Below, piece by piece: positions 1-7,137 of a stretch of DNA of 10,835 nucleotides (positions are counted from its first letter, which is position 1; each line of letters starts with the position of its first letter). The DNA is from Deltaproteobacteria bacterium (GTDB lineage Bacteria > Desulfobacterota > GWC2-55-46 > S146-70 > JAUXIU01), in contig JAUXIU010000017.1 in assembly GCA_030620895.1 (NCBI GenBank), positions 1 through 10,835 on the forward strand, in the 5' to 3' direction. Under the pieces are notes generated by a model. It did no database searches. It was not told the DNA's origin and saw only the letters and a program-made list of their open reading frames with translations. Made by a program: the position numbers and the translations under genes.

Positions 1-8
1 ATACGGTT

Positions 9-539
9 TCACCCTATCTCCTTTTCTATATTAAATTCCATTATATCGCACCAGAAACCAGTCTGTATGAGAGACTCCTGGTCCCATCTGAGGAGTTTAA
101 GGTGTGCACGTTCCATATCTACAAGTTTAATCAGAACAGTCTTCTCATCCGGATCCTCTGCATCTTTAAGCATGTTTGAATAATACTCAATCGCCTTACC
201 CTCAGCCTCAATACCCACCTTGATAGCGCTGATTTCATCGGAATTTTTCTTTAAATTCTCCAGGTTAACATCAGAAAATATCGGAAGGCTTGCCTCATCG
301 ATAGACCTCTCGCCGGCCTTCTTCGCTTCACCATACTTCAGCCACTTCCCCTCCTTCTTCAAAGATTCAGTTATACCGGAAAGTACCTTAATATGATCCA
401 GTTCATCAACAGCCAGGTGGTGGAACATGTCCTTGCCTTTCTCATCATCAACTATCTCAGATGCTGCACTGTAGTATCTGTATCCAATAACCTCAGTATT
501 AAAGGCAATTATCAACTTCTCCAAAACCCTTTCTACCAT
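9..539 (-). CDS. Ferritin-like diiron protein (rubrerythrin/ferritin superfamily, no rubredoxin domain)
   Basis: A 176-residue, mostly helical protein with the paired diiron motifs of the ferritin-like superfamily: Glu16, then ExxH at 46-49 (AVDELDHIKVL), Glu113 in GIEAEGKAIEYY, and a second ExxH at 143-146 (DMERAHLKLL). This two-fold layout fits a four-helix bundle binding a non-haem di-iron centre. Family members reduce peroxide or oxidise and store iron. The rubredoxin domain of classical rubrerythrin is absent, so an external electron donor would be needed. The ATG start has a strong AAGGAG six bases upstream. It is the last gene before the window edge and is separated from the desulforedoxin-like genes upstream by a 368-nt repeat-rich gap, so it probably has its own promoter. 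The fold is confident; peroxidase versus other oxidase activity cannot be settled here. Confidence 0.8.
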   Translation of the reverse strand: MVERVLEKLIIAFNTEVIGYRYYSAASEIVDDEKGKDMFHHLAVDELDHIKVLSGITESLKKEGKWLKYGEAKKAGERSIDEASLPIFSDVNLENLKKNSDEISAIKVGIEAEGKAIEYYSNMLKDAEDPDEKTVLIKLVDMERAHLKLLRWDQESLIQTGFWCDIMEFNIEKEIG

Positions 540-545
540 AACATT

Positions 546-551
546 CTCCTT
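546..551 (-). promoter_or_regulatory. Ribosome binding site of the ferritin-like gene
   Basis: On the minus strand this reads AAGGAG, six bases before the ATG at 539. It supports that start. Confidence 0.75.
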
Positions 552-611
552 TCAGAAAATATTGAACATTCATTCTTAGAACATATATTTTGTTTCAAGT
601 GCAAAAACCCC

Positions 612-639
612 TTAAGATTTAAGATTGAAGAATGACGAA
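612..639. repeat. Degenerate heptamer array, four units
   Basis: Four consecutive 7-nt units with no gaps. The first two are identical (TTAAGAT) and the next two follow the pattern TGAnGAA. The array leads directly into the 9-nt-period element that starts at 641. It lies between the ferritin-like gene and the desulforedoxin-like genes. It has the same period as the arrays at 2513-2575, 7071-7098, 7793-7930 and 10588-10615 but a different unit sequence. Confidence 0.6.
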
Positions 640-640
640 T

Positions 641-732
641 ATAGTTTATATGGTTTATATGGTTTGCATAGTTTACATAGTTATAACAAGCCAACCATGT
701 TAACCTTATAAACCATATAAACCGTGCAAACC
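641..732. repeat. Nonamer-period inverted-repeat element, copy 1
   Basis: Five 9-nt units of the type ATGGTTTAT / ATAGTTTAC (641-685) are followed by a 7-nt centre (ACAAGCC, 686-692). Four units of the complementary type AACCATATA / AACCGTGCA and a final AACC follow (693-732). The two halves are reverse-complementary at the unit level, so a single strand could fold into a long imperfect hairpin. The same layout, including the unit ATAGTTATA left of the centre and AACCTTAwA right of it, recurs at 6985-7066. Confidence 0.75.
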
Positions 733-907
733 AAATTTCTTCAGGGACAGTCCCCGATTTACAAGAACACGCTTTGCGCAAAGCGCTCTGCGCATGGCAA
801 GAACAGAACCGTGGACAGTTCCTTGATGAATCTTAATCCATCAATAAAGATATAAGAGCCTCACCAAAAAATCAAGCACAACCGACATGAGCAGTCCCTA
901 TTTCCTA
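733..907. other. Rest of the 540-907 gap: palindromes, no gene seen
   Basis: No convincing reading frame is present. A short hairpin GGGAC-A-GTCCC lies at 744-754, with weaker relatives GGACAGTTCC (813-822) and GCAGTCCC (891-898). A perfect 16-nt palindrome, CGCTTTGCGCAAAGCG, lies at 770-785. The GGGACnGTCCC hairpins resemble REP-type remnants. The 16-nt palindrome lies about 120 nt downstream of the last desulforedoxin-like stop, but no T-run follows it on the minus strand, so I do not call it a terminator. Confidence 0.4.
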
Positions 908-1156
908 CTAGACCGCTTTTCTATTCATCTTCTGGTTGCAGCAGAGAGGCTCCAGCTTTCCTCCCTTGTCTACAATAAGCATGAGCTCACTTCCGCAAGA
1001 ACTACATAAATAGACAGGATTTATCCTCTCCTGAAGTTCCATCTTTCTATTACAGCAGATAGGCTCTAGTATTCCACTTCCTGACGCTATAACCGACAGC
1101 TCTGCACCACAAACAGGACATCTATATACGCACCCCACAGCAGCATCTGATATCAT
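908..1156 (-). CDS. Tandem desulforedoxin-like protein with two Cys4 iron-binding domains
   Basis: An 82-residue protein made of two similar halves, each with the Cys-x2-Cys ... Cys-Cys pattern of the desulforedoxin / desulfoferrodoxin N-terminal domain. Cysteines are 13, 16, 34 and 35 in the first half and 51, 54, 72 and 73 in the second. The CC pair is preceded in both halves by a Glu-Pro (ILEPICC, KLEPLCC) and followed by NxKM. Desulforedoxin normally binds one rubredoxin-like Fe per chain and works as a homodimer; here the duplication could form such a pair within one chain. No catalytic superoxide reductase domain follows. The ATG overlaps the previous gene's TGA as ATGA, so translation is probably coupled. 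It is likely a small electron carrier, with an unknown partner; zinc binding is an alternative. Confidence 0.75.
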   Translation of the reverse strand: MISDAAVGCVYRCPVCGAELSVIASGSGILEPICCNRKMELQERINPVYLCSSCGSELMLIVDKGGKLEPLCCNQKMNRKAV

Positions 1157-1347
1157 ACAGGCCTCTCAACCTCTTCCATCTCCTTATCGCAACATCTTGG
1201 TTCCATAACTCCTACCCCGCCCTTTGTCACCATCACCATATTCCCGCAAACCAGACATGCATATGCCTTGCCAACCCTTATGGTCCACGCCTCAGTCCAC
1301 TCTTCGACAGTCCATTCAGGCTCAGGAAAGTTATCATTACTGTTCAT
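1153..1347 (-). CDS. Small desulforedoxin-like protein, one Cys4 domain
   Basis: A 64-residue protein. Residues 1-28 are acidic and tryptophan-rich (Trp12, Trp17, Trp21). Residues 29-57 form one desulforedoxin-like domain with Cys31, Cys34, Cys52 and Cys53, a Gly-rich turn (KGGVGVM) and the same Glu-Pro before the Cys pair as in the next gene (MEPRCC). The start ATG overlaps the TGA of the methyltransferase gene and the stop overlaps the ATG of the two-domain gene, each by four bases (ATGA), so the three genes form one translationally coupled unit. An iron-sulphur-free Fe(Cys)4 centre is the best guess. The tryptophan-rich N-terminus is unusual for the family and could be a docking segment. 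Confidence 0.7.
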   Translation of the reverse strand: MNSNDNFPEPEWTVEEWTEAWTIRVGKAYACLVCGNMVMVTKGGVGVMEPRCCDKEMEEVERPV

Positions 1348-2477
1348 AATACCTCCTTGAAATCCTTAAAACTAAAGCCAGAGAGCCCATTAACATCCAA
1401 ACCCTTATGATGTATTAATACCTTGAATGCATCACCCATACCACCTGGCATAATAAGCCTCTTTATCCCCTGGTTCCTTATTAATGAATCAACCCCCTTT
1501 GAATCGAACTCCTTAACCTCTTCAAGCTCTTCCAGAACCCCAACCCCCAGCAGGAAATAAAACTGGGTTGTAAAACCCGTTACTTCTAGATCCACATCAC
1601 TCGCCCAGAGTGCAAGGCCTGAGAAATCAACATGACTCGTTATATCCTGGAAGCCGACCCTTCTAAACGGTTCTTCATTTACAGAATGCTTGTAATAGCA
1701 GATAAGATTTCCATTCTTCCTCGGTAAAAAATATTCTCTTGCAGCATAACCATAGTCTATGGTCATTACAAAACCGCTTTTAATCAGCTCCCCTGCCTTC
1801 TGTATCCAGTCCAACGCTCTCAGGTTTATCTCTATCCTCTGTCCCTCCTGGAGGGTAACACCGAGTCTATTAAGATATTCAATTATTCGCGGCGTAGAAG
1901 GCTCATTGAGGACCTCTATAAAATCGTCTCCATCGAGTGATACATACAATTCCTGCAGGCTATCTTTCTGAATCATTATGTGAACGGGGAAAGAGTCCAG
2001 CAGTTCGTTGGAGATAATACAGCCGATCATATTATTTGGTATCTCCTCTATCGTTTCAAACTTTTCAAACCTATGACTATCCTCTCCCCGCAGGAAAGGG
2101 TTCCTCTCTACTACCATCAGGTGTAGTGCCCTGTTGAAATCTGGATATAACTCCTTGGCTGTCCTTAATATCTCTGATGAGAGGCTACCCCTCCCTGCGC
2201 CAACCTCAACCAGGCAGAAGGCCTCCGGCCTATTGAGAAGAGACCACATCTCATAAAGCTGCTTTGTCAAAACCCTTCCAAAAACAGGGCTGATATCGAT
2301 TGTCGTCATGTAATCCCCATCCTTGCCCCATATTTCCCTCTCAGCAGTATAGTAACCACCTTCCGGCCAGTACAGTACTACATCCATAAACTCTTCGAAT
2401 GTGATAGGACCCTTTTCTCGTATACGCCTCTTTATTTCTTTCAAGACGATAGGGTTGCCGTCATCTATCCTAGACAC
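1344..2477 (-). CDS. MidA/NDUFAF7-type SAM-dependent methyltransferase (DUF185, COG1565)
   Basis: A 377-residue protein with the signatures of the MidA family in order: an N-terminal region with GYYTAEREIWGKDGDYMT (41-58) and ISPVFGRVL (62-70); the SAM-binding motif VEVGAGRGS at 90-98; SNELLDSFPVH at 156-166; DYGY at 241-244; and DITSHVDFSGL at 278-288, followed by a Gln and FLL segment (305-310). The mitochondrial homologue NDUFAF7 dimethylates an arginine in a complex I subunit; the substrate of bacterial members is generally not known. The start is GTG, supported by GGAGG six bases upstream. It is the first gene of a coupled three-gene set with the two desulforedoxin-like genes, which hints at a role in a redox complex. 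Confidence 0.85.
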   Translation of the reverse strand: MSRIDDGNPIVLKEIKRRIREKGPITFEEFMDVVLYWPEGGYYTAEREIWGKDGDYMTTIDISPVFGRVLTKQLYEMWSLLNRPEAFCLVEVGAGRGSLSSEILRTAKELYPDFNRALHLMVVERNPFLRGEDSHRFEKFETIEEIPNNMIGCIISNELLDSFPVHIMIQKDSLQELYVSLDGDDFIEVLNEPSTPRIIEYLNRLGVTLQEGQRIEINLRALDWIQKAGELIKSGFVMTIDYGYAAREYFLPRKNGNLICYYKHSVNEEPFRRVGFQDITSHVDFSGLALWASDVDLEVTGFTTQFYFLLGVGVLEELEEVKEFDSKGVDSLIRNQGIKRLIMPGGMGDAFKVLIHHKGLDVNGLSGFSFKDFKEVL

Positions 2478-2483
2478 TACTAA

Positions 2484-2488
2484 CCTCC
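2484..2488 (-). promoter_or_regulatory. Ribosome binding site deciding the GTG start of the methyltransferase
   Basis: GGAGG on the minus strand, six bases before GTG at 2477. The nearby ATG at 2490-2488 is out of frame, so the GTG start is preferred. Confidence 0.7.
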
Positions 2489-2512
2489 ATGAACGCCCCC
2501 CTTTTTAAAGGT

Positions 2513-2575
2513 AAGTTTCAAGTTACAGGTTGAATCCTGCATTCTGAGACTTGCGACTTGCATCTTGAGACTTGT
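2513..2575. repeat. Degenerate heptamer array with two orientations
   Basis: Nine uninterrupted 7-nt units. The first three have the form AAGTTnC (for example AAGTTTC, AAGTTAC). The later ones have the opposite-strand form (GACTTGC twice, then ATCTTGA and GACTTGT). The two parts can pair imperfectly as CAAGTCT-type against ACTTG-type. The array fills most of the 111-nt gap between lptD and the methyltransferase gene. Confidence 0.65.
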
Positions 2576-2588
2576 AAGAAAGAGAGGA

Positions 2589-4745
2589 CTACCTGCTCTC
2601 AAAGGCACTGCTTAAGCCTCCTACCCGACCTATGCCTAACAGGTCAAATGTCAACAATACTATATTCTCGTCTATCCTTGCGGTATAGGTCAACTCTGAA
2701 CTCCAACACTGATGTTTATATTCCATCCCATAGACCGTCTCGATACTTTTTTTGGTATTATATGAATATCTGTTTCTATAGGTGAGATCAAGTGCACCAA
2801 GGACCTTTGCCCTGGCACTCACATCCACGTATTCATTTGTATCTCTTATAAAACGGTGACTCAAATTGAGGTTATCCCCTCTTTTGTTATAAAGCCCCAA
2901 AGATGCGTTATATTCTTCAAGCCGGCCCTCATATGGGTCATACATTCCCTTTGCCGTTATCATTGTCCACCACGCCGGCTCTATCCTCAGCTCAGCAGAA
3001 ATGTCCGAGAATGGGCGCCTCTCATCGTCAGGAGAAACAAGCTCTCTCGCAGCCTCTACTATGCTGTAATTCTGGCTAAGATCCAGATATATGTAGTCTC
3101 TGTAATCAACCTCCTTATCCTCTTTAAATCTCCCTGTCAAGGCTGAAATTATAGAATATTCTATTTTATTCTTCCTCGCCGTTCTGTCCACGGCATCAAA
3201 GGACGGCAAATCGTCTTGAATCTGCTCTGGTATGTATGTGTATGTAACCTTCGGTCTTATGTAATGCCGTAATTTCTGTAAGCCGTTATCTCTATTTTTT
3301 AAAGATATTATCTTTATGAATGTTGTTGTAAGATCTACTCTGATATCATAGATAAACCTATCCTGGAACCTGCCTTCAGGATTATTTTTATCCCAGTAAA
3401 GCGTCTCCCTCGGGGCAATAGATGGGACAATCTCAAAATAACCACCTGGATTCATAGGCAGAGACAGCCTTGGATGGATATCCACCCTCTGTCCCTCGAT
3501 ACCCTCCTCTCTTTCGAAATTGACAAAGGATGATTCCATGGAAAGGTAAAAAGGCGAATCTAATATGCTCCGGCTGGCACGCGTAAAGGTAACCTCCGGC
3601 ATCTTCTGCAAGGTTGCCCTATCGTCACCAACAAGGAGGTTGTCGAAAATCCTAACCTCCCCGACAAGATTATAATCCTCCCACCCCCTGCTTAAAGAGA
3701 CAGTGGTCTCGATGCTCTCAAGTGACCTCTCTCCAGCCCTTCCAAAATCTATAAAGTATTCATCATCACTAACTATATTCACATCGGCCTTAAAGACGAA
3801 ACCGTATGGTATATCCTCTCTGTGCATGTATCTGATAAGCCACCTCTCATCCTGAGCCGTTGGAGGTCTTGAGAGGTTAGAAACACCCTCTCTGAAACTC
3901 CGTACCCTTTCAATATCCTTCTCCTTGAAATGATAGAAATAAAATTCCCCCTCACTTCCCCGTTTTCTTATATACCTGTACTCAACCCCCTTGCCCAGCC
4001 CCCTTCGTGCCTCATGATCTAGATATAATGTAGCGTCTGTATTGTCAGATATCGCCCAGAATAAGGCGTTATCAAATTTGAAACCCCTCAAGGTCGAATA
4101 CCCGAACCCCGGGGTTAAGAATCCTGTTTGTCTCTTCCTATTTACAGGTGCTTTCAGATAGGGAAAATACATTACAGGCACACCCTTTATATATAAAATG
4201 TTGTTCCAGGCATCGAGGAACTTTCCAACGGTTATTTCCACGCTTTTATTGTAAAAACTCCATGCGGGCTTCTCCCCTTCTTTACAATCGCAGGTTGTAA
4301 ATGTACCCCTGTCTACCTCATAGGTCTCCTCCCCCGTCTTTCTGATCTCATCTCCTGTTATATATACATTCTCTTCCTTAAAGAATAACCTGGCGTGTGT
4401 TACGATAACCGTCTTCTCATCAACCTTAAACCTGAGGCTCTCAGCATTTAGGATGTTTCCACCCTCATCTATCGCCTCTACATCTCCTTCAGCAGTTATA
4501 ACGGCACCTGTTATATTATAGGTCATCTTATCAGAAGTAATAGACAGCCGGCCCTGGACAACCACAACATTGCCAAATGCGTAATACATATTATTGTCCT
4601 TATCGTATGTTATCGAATCTGCATTGATCTCAATCGGCTGATCCTCAGGAAGTTTTCCATCATATGATGATGCACTTACAGGAAGGAAGATAATAAGGCC
4701 AAAAAAAAATGCAATAAAAATTTTCTCTGTCATTATAAGAACCAC
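2589..4745 (-). CDS. lptD: LPS-assembly outer-membrane protein LptD
   Basis: A 718-residue protein. A hydrophobic signal peptide lies near residues 5-26 (ending VSASS). It is followed by an OstA/LptA-like beta domain (about 36-145, starting with the typical IEINADSITYDKD), then by the conserved LptD barrel start (FLDAWNNILYIKGVPVMYFPYLKAP and GFLTPGFGYS, 176-216) and a long beta-strand-rich C-terminal barrel. With LptE, this translocon inserts LPS in the outer leaflet. Only three cysteines are present: Cys152 and Cys154 near the end of the N-domain and Cys680 in the C-terminal HQCW segment, against four in the E. coli protein. The start is either GTG at 4745 or ATG at 4733; no clear ribosome site distinguishes them. 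It begins 11 nt after folC and is the last gene of the accD-folC-lptD block. Confidence 0.93.
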   Translation of the reverse strand: MVLIMTEKIFIAFFFGLIIFLPVSASSYDGKLPEDQPIEINADSITYDKDNNMYYAFGNVVVVQGRLSITSDKMTYNITGAVITAEGDVEAIDEGGNILNAESLRFKVDEKTVIVTHARLFFKEENVYITGDEIRKTGEETYEVDRGTFTTCDCKEGEKPAWSFYNKSVEITVGKFLDAWNNILYIKGVPVMYFPYLKAPVNRKRQTGFLTPGFGYSTLRGFKFDNALFWAISDNTDATLYLDHEARRGLGKGVEYRYIRKRGSEGEFYFYHFKEKDIERVRSFREGVSNLSRPPTAQDERWLIRYMHREDIPYGFVFKADVNIVSDDEYFIDFGRAGERSLESIETTVSLSRGWEDYNLVGEVRIFDNLLVGDDRATLQKMPEVTFTRASRSILDSPFYLSMESSFVNFEREEGIEGQRVDIHPRLSLPMNPGGYFEIVPSIAPRETLYWDKNNPEGRFQDRFIYDIRVDLTTTFIKIISLKNRDNGLQKLRHYIRPKVTYTYIPEQIQDDLPSFDAVDRTARKNKIEYSIISALTGRFKEDKEVDYRDYIYLDLSQNYSIVEAARELVSPDDERRPFSDISAELRIEPAWWTMITAKGMYDPYEGRLEEYNASLGLYNKRGDNLNLSHRFIRDTNEYVDVSARAKVLGALDLTYRNRYSYNTKKSIETVYGMEYKHQCWSSELTYTARIDENIVLLTFDLLGIGRVGGLSSAFESR

Positions 4746-4756
4746 AATTTATTTCA

Positions 4757-6067
4757 TCATGCCAGGGTACCTTTTGAGATCAGGATCTTCCTGGCCTCAC
4801 CGGCAGTAAATATGGATCCAGTTATACAGACAAGGTCGTCATCACTGGCATTAGATATTGCTGCATTGCAGGCCTCCGCTATATCCTTTATAGACACCAC
4901 GGTTTTAGAATAAGGTTTAATATATTTCTTAAGAGTTTTAAGCGATGCAGCCCTCTCCGTTTTGGGCATCGTTATAAAAATCTTATGTGCAAGGGGCGCG
5001 AACCTGGACACAATACCCCTTATATCCTTGTCATCCATTATACCGAGGATTAGGAATAGCCTTCTAAACCCGATAGTTGTAATGGCCCCTCTTAATGCAT
5101 CAGCCCCTGCTGGATTATGGGCACAATCTATTATAACAGTTGGCCTTCTTTTCACCGTTTCAAACCTGCCAGGCCATCTAACCCTCGCAAGGCCCTCTCT
5201 TATTGCAATATCGTCAATAGAAAATTGCATATCCCTTAAAAGTTCAACAGTTCCAAGCGCACATGCAGCATTGAATAGTTGGTAGGCTCCTTCAAGATTT
5301 GTCCTTAAACATTTATGATTATACCACCTGCTCAAAAAGTCAAAGTTCTTGCTATTGAGTTCAATCTTAAAATCTTTACCCAAGACATGTATTGGTGTCC
5401 CCCTTCTACCACAGATCTCTTTCAACACTTTAAGGGCCACCCCTCTGGCAGATGTTACAAGTGGCACACCTTTCTTAATTATCCCTCCCTTCTCCTGAGC
5501 GATACTCCTTATGCCCTTCCCGAGCACAACCTCATGCTCCCTCGAAACATTGGTAATGATAGAGACAATTGATCTTACTACATTTGTAGCATCAAGCCTT
5601 CCACCCATCCCCACCTCAACAATTGCAATATCTACATCACATTCCGCAAAGTATAGAAACGCCATAGCTGTGGCAAATTCAAAGAAGGTAAGGTTTATAC
5701 GCCTTAAACCTCCAGCCTTTAATCTTGAATCTATCCTATCAACAAGTTCTACAACCTTCCTGTTTGGTATTTCTCTCTTACCTACCCTTATCCTTTCATT
5801 AAAGCGTATAAGGTGGGGTGAGGTATAGAGTCCTACCCTATATCCAGCGCATTTGAGTATAGACTCTAGCATGGCAGAGGTCGAACCTTTGCCGTTGCTA
5901 CCTCCAACATGCACCGAAGGAAATGCCCTCTGTGGGTCACCGAGCAAATGCAGTGCCGTTTTAATACCTTTGAGGTTCATTCTTATACCAAACCTCTTCA
6001 TGCCGTATAGATAGTCTATAGTCCTTTTATAAGAAGGATGTGGGAGGCTATTTCTTTTGACTGGCAT
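4757..6067 (-). CDS. folC: Folylpolyglutamate synthase / dihydrofolate synthase
   Basis: A Mur-ligase-type enzyme that adds glutamate to (dihydro)folate, and often also to dihydropteroate, using ATP. Positions here are counted from the longest open frame, which begins with TTG at 6136. They are the folate-binding start [16 protein letters not shown] (35-50), the P-loop GGSNGKGST (78-86), [16 protein letters not shown] (170-185), SREH (198-201) and the C-terminal domain motif [10 protein letters not shown] (335-344). I prefer the internal ATG at 6067 (residue 24 of the long frame, giving 436 residues). The preceding 23 residues lie inside accD and look unrelated to the family, and the family normally begins close to the SYxxALDYLY segment. 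The ATG still overlaps the accD end by 20 nt, and no strong ribosome site is visible, which suggests translational coupling. Confidence 0.92.
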   Translation of the reverse strand: MPVKRNSLPHPSYKRTIDYLYGMKRFGIRMNLKGIKTALHLLGDPQRAFPSVHVGGSNGKGSTSAMLESILKCAGYRVGLYTSPHLIRFNERIRVGKREIPNRKVVELVDRIDSRLKAGGLRRINLTFFEFATAMAFLYFAECDVDIAIVEVGMGGRLDATNVVRSIVSIITNVSREHEVVLGKGIRSIAQEKGGIIKKGVPLVTSARGVALKVLKEICGRRGTPIHVLGKDFKIELNSKNFDFLSRWYNHKCLRTNLEGAYQLFNAACALGTVELLRDMQFSIDDIAIREGLARVRWPGRFETVKRRPTVIIDCAHNPAGADALRGAITTIGFRRLFLILGIMDDKDIRGIVSRFAPLAHKIFITMPKTERAASLKTLKKYIKPYSKTVVSIKDIAEACNAAISNASDDDLVCITGSIFTAGEARKILISKGTLA

Positions 6068-6953
6068 CTGTGGTTCTATGCCGATATGTGGCAGGTTCAA
6101 TATCTCTTTTAATATGGTCAGGTTTAAAGAGGTCAAGAAGCCTTGAAAGTATCTCCCTCATATTCTTCCTTTCTACGATAAGGTCTATCATCCCGTGTTC
6201 GAGGAGATACTCGGATTTCTGGAAATTATCAGGGAGATTTTGTCTTATTGTCTGCTCTATAACCCTCGGGCCGGCAAAGCCAATAAGTGCCCTTGGTTCA
6301 GCTATTATTACATCTCCCAACATGGCAAAGCTTGCACTTACACCACCGGTTGTGGGGTCTGTGAGGACAGAGATGAAAGGCCTTTCGCTATCTTTGAACT
6401 TCGCAATCACTGCGGATGTCTTGGCCATTTGCATGAGTGAAAAGATACCTTCTTGCATCCGTGCACCACCTGAACAAGAGAAAATCATTACAGGGCGACG
6501 TCCCTTCAAAGCCCTTTCAAACAGTCTTGTAATCTTTTCACCAACAACCGACCCCATACTCCCACCCATGAACGCAAACTCAAAGGCACATATCATTACC
6601 TTCTTCCCATTTATAAGGCCTTCCCCACATACAACTGCATCCTTTACAGAAAGCACCTTCTGTGATTCATTTATCTTTTCTTTATATCCTTTTATATCTT
6701 TGAAACCTAACGGGTCCACCGGCTCTATCTCTGCGTCATATTCCCTGAACGTACCCTCGTCGAGGGTTATTGAGATACGGTTATAGGCATTAATGCGATG
6801 GTGATGGTTGCACTTCAAACATACGTAAAGATTCCGTTCCATCTCCTTCCTGTATATAATCTCACCGCAGTTATTACATTTAACCCATAGCCCTTCCGGC
6901 ACCTTTCGTGCTTTTTCCACTTTTTCTGTATGACCGGTTTCTTTCTTTAACAA
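6048..6953 (-). CDS. accD: Acetyl-CoA carboxylase carboxyltransferase beta subunit
   Basis: A 301-residue protein with the bacterial AccD layout: an N-terminal Cys4 zinc ribbon (Cys26, Cys29, Cys45, Cys48) followed by the crotonase-fold carboxyltransferase domain. Conserved segments include [11 protein letters not shown] (159-169) and [16 protein letters not shown] (199-214), plus a C-terminal ENxxGxxD-like region ([11 protein letters not shown]). With AccA it transfers carboxyl from biotin to acetyl-CoA, giving malonyl-CoA, the first step of fatty acid synthesis. The start appears to be TTG at 6953, with GGGAGG nine bases upstream; no ATG lies near the start of the conserved region. accD next to folC is a common bacterial arrangement. 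Upstream lies a repeat-filled gap, so this gene probably heads the accD-folC-lptD operon. Confidence 0.95.
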   Translation of the reverse strand: MLKKETGHTEKVEKARKVPEGLWVKCNNCGEIIYRKEMERNLYVCLKCNHHHRINAYNRISITLDEGTFREYDAEIEPVDPLGFKDIKGYKEKINESQKVLSVKDAVVCGEGLINGKKVMICAFEFAFMGGSMGSVVGEKITRLFERALKGRRPVMIFSCSGGARMQEGIFSLMQMAKTSAVIAKFKDSERPFISVLTDPTTGGVSASFAMLGDVIIAEPRALIGFAGPRVIEQTIRQNLPDNFQKSEYLLEHGMIDLIVERKNMREILSRLLDLFKPDHIKRDIEPATYRHRTTDASQKK

Positions 6954-6962
6954 GTCCCTTTA

Positions 6963-6968
6963 CCTCCC
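6963..6968 (-). promoter_or_regulatory. Ribosome binding site for the TTG start of accD
   Basis: GGGAGG on the minus strand, nine bases before TTG at 6953. This supports the non-ATG start. Confidence 0.65.
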
Positions 6969-6984
6969 GTTGAATTCTACTGAT

Positions 6985-7066
6985 TTTGTTTGCCTTGTTT
7001 ACTTTGTTTACATAGTTATAAAAGCTAACAATGTAAACCTTAAAAACCAGACAAACCATGCAAACC
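6985..7066. repeat. Nonamer-period inverted-repeat element, copy 2
   Basis: Four 9-nt units of the form TTTGTTTAC (6985-7020, the last being ATAGTTATA) are followed by a 6-nt centre (AAAGCT), four complementary units of the form AACCATGCA and a final AACC (7027-7066). It has the same orientation and internal layout as the element at 641-732, including the units ATAGTTATA and AACCTTAAA/AACCTTATA beside the centre. This indicates shared ancestry rather than chance low complexity. It lies between accD and the Crp-like gene, just upstream of the accD ribosome site. Confidence 0.75.
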
Positions 7067-7070
7067 GTTT

Positions 7071-7098
7071 TACTACCTACTGTCTACTATCTACTATA
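7071..7098. repeat. Heptamer array of TACTnnn units
   Basis: Four consecutive 7-nt units, TACTACC and TACTGTC followed by TACTATC and TACTATA, placed directly after the nonamer element. The following stretch to 7137 contains only a short direct repeat ACGTCAT (7105-7125 region) and no gene. Confidence 0.6.
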
Positions 7099-7137
7099 CA
7101 CAACGTCATAAAACGTCATCATCGATAATCAAAAACC

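Noticed and set aside
552..611. Promoter for the ferritin-like gene with TTGCAC as -35
   Set aside because: The best 17-nt-spaced -10 candidate (TTCTAA) matches the consensus poorly. No FNR, Fur or PerR-type palindrome was convincing.
533..781. Minus-strand 82-residue open frame with a repeated NYVNYANHINH-like segment
   Set aside because: The apparent peptide repeat is only the 9-nt element read in frame (three residues per unit). There is no ribosome site or known family.
770..785. Rho-independent terminator after the desulforedoxin-like genes
   Set aside because: The palindrome CGCTTTGCGCAAAGCG has no loop and no T-run follows it on the minus strand.
6068..6136. TTG start for folC at 6136
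   Set aside because: It would place 23 extra residues inside accD with no family similarity and no ribosome site. The ATG at 6067 better fits the usual N-terminus.
6070..6786. Long plus-strand open frame opposite accD (238 codons)
   Set aside because: It lies antisense to a well conserved gene in all its length, and its composition follows from the codon bias of accD. The same reasoning excludes the plus-strand frames at 7381-7797 and 8061-8697.
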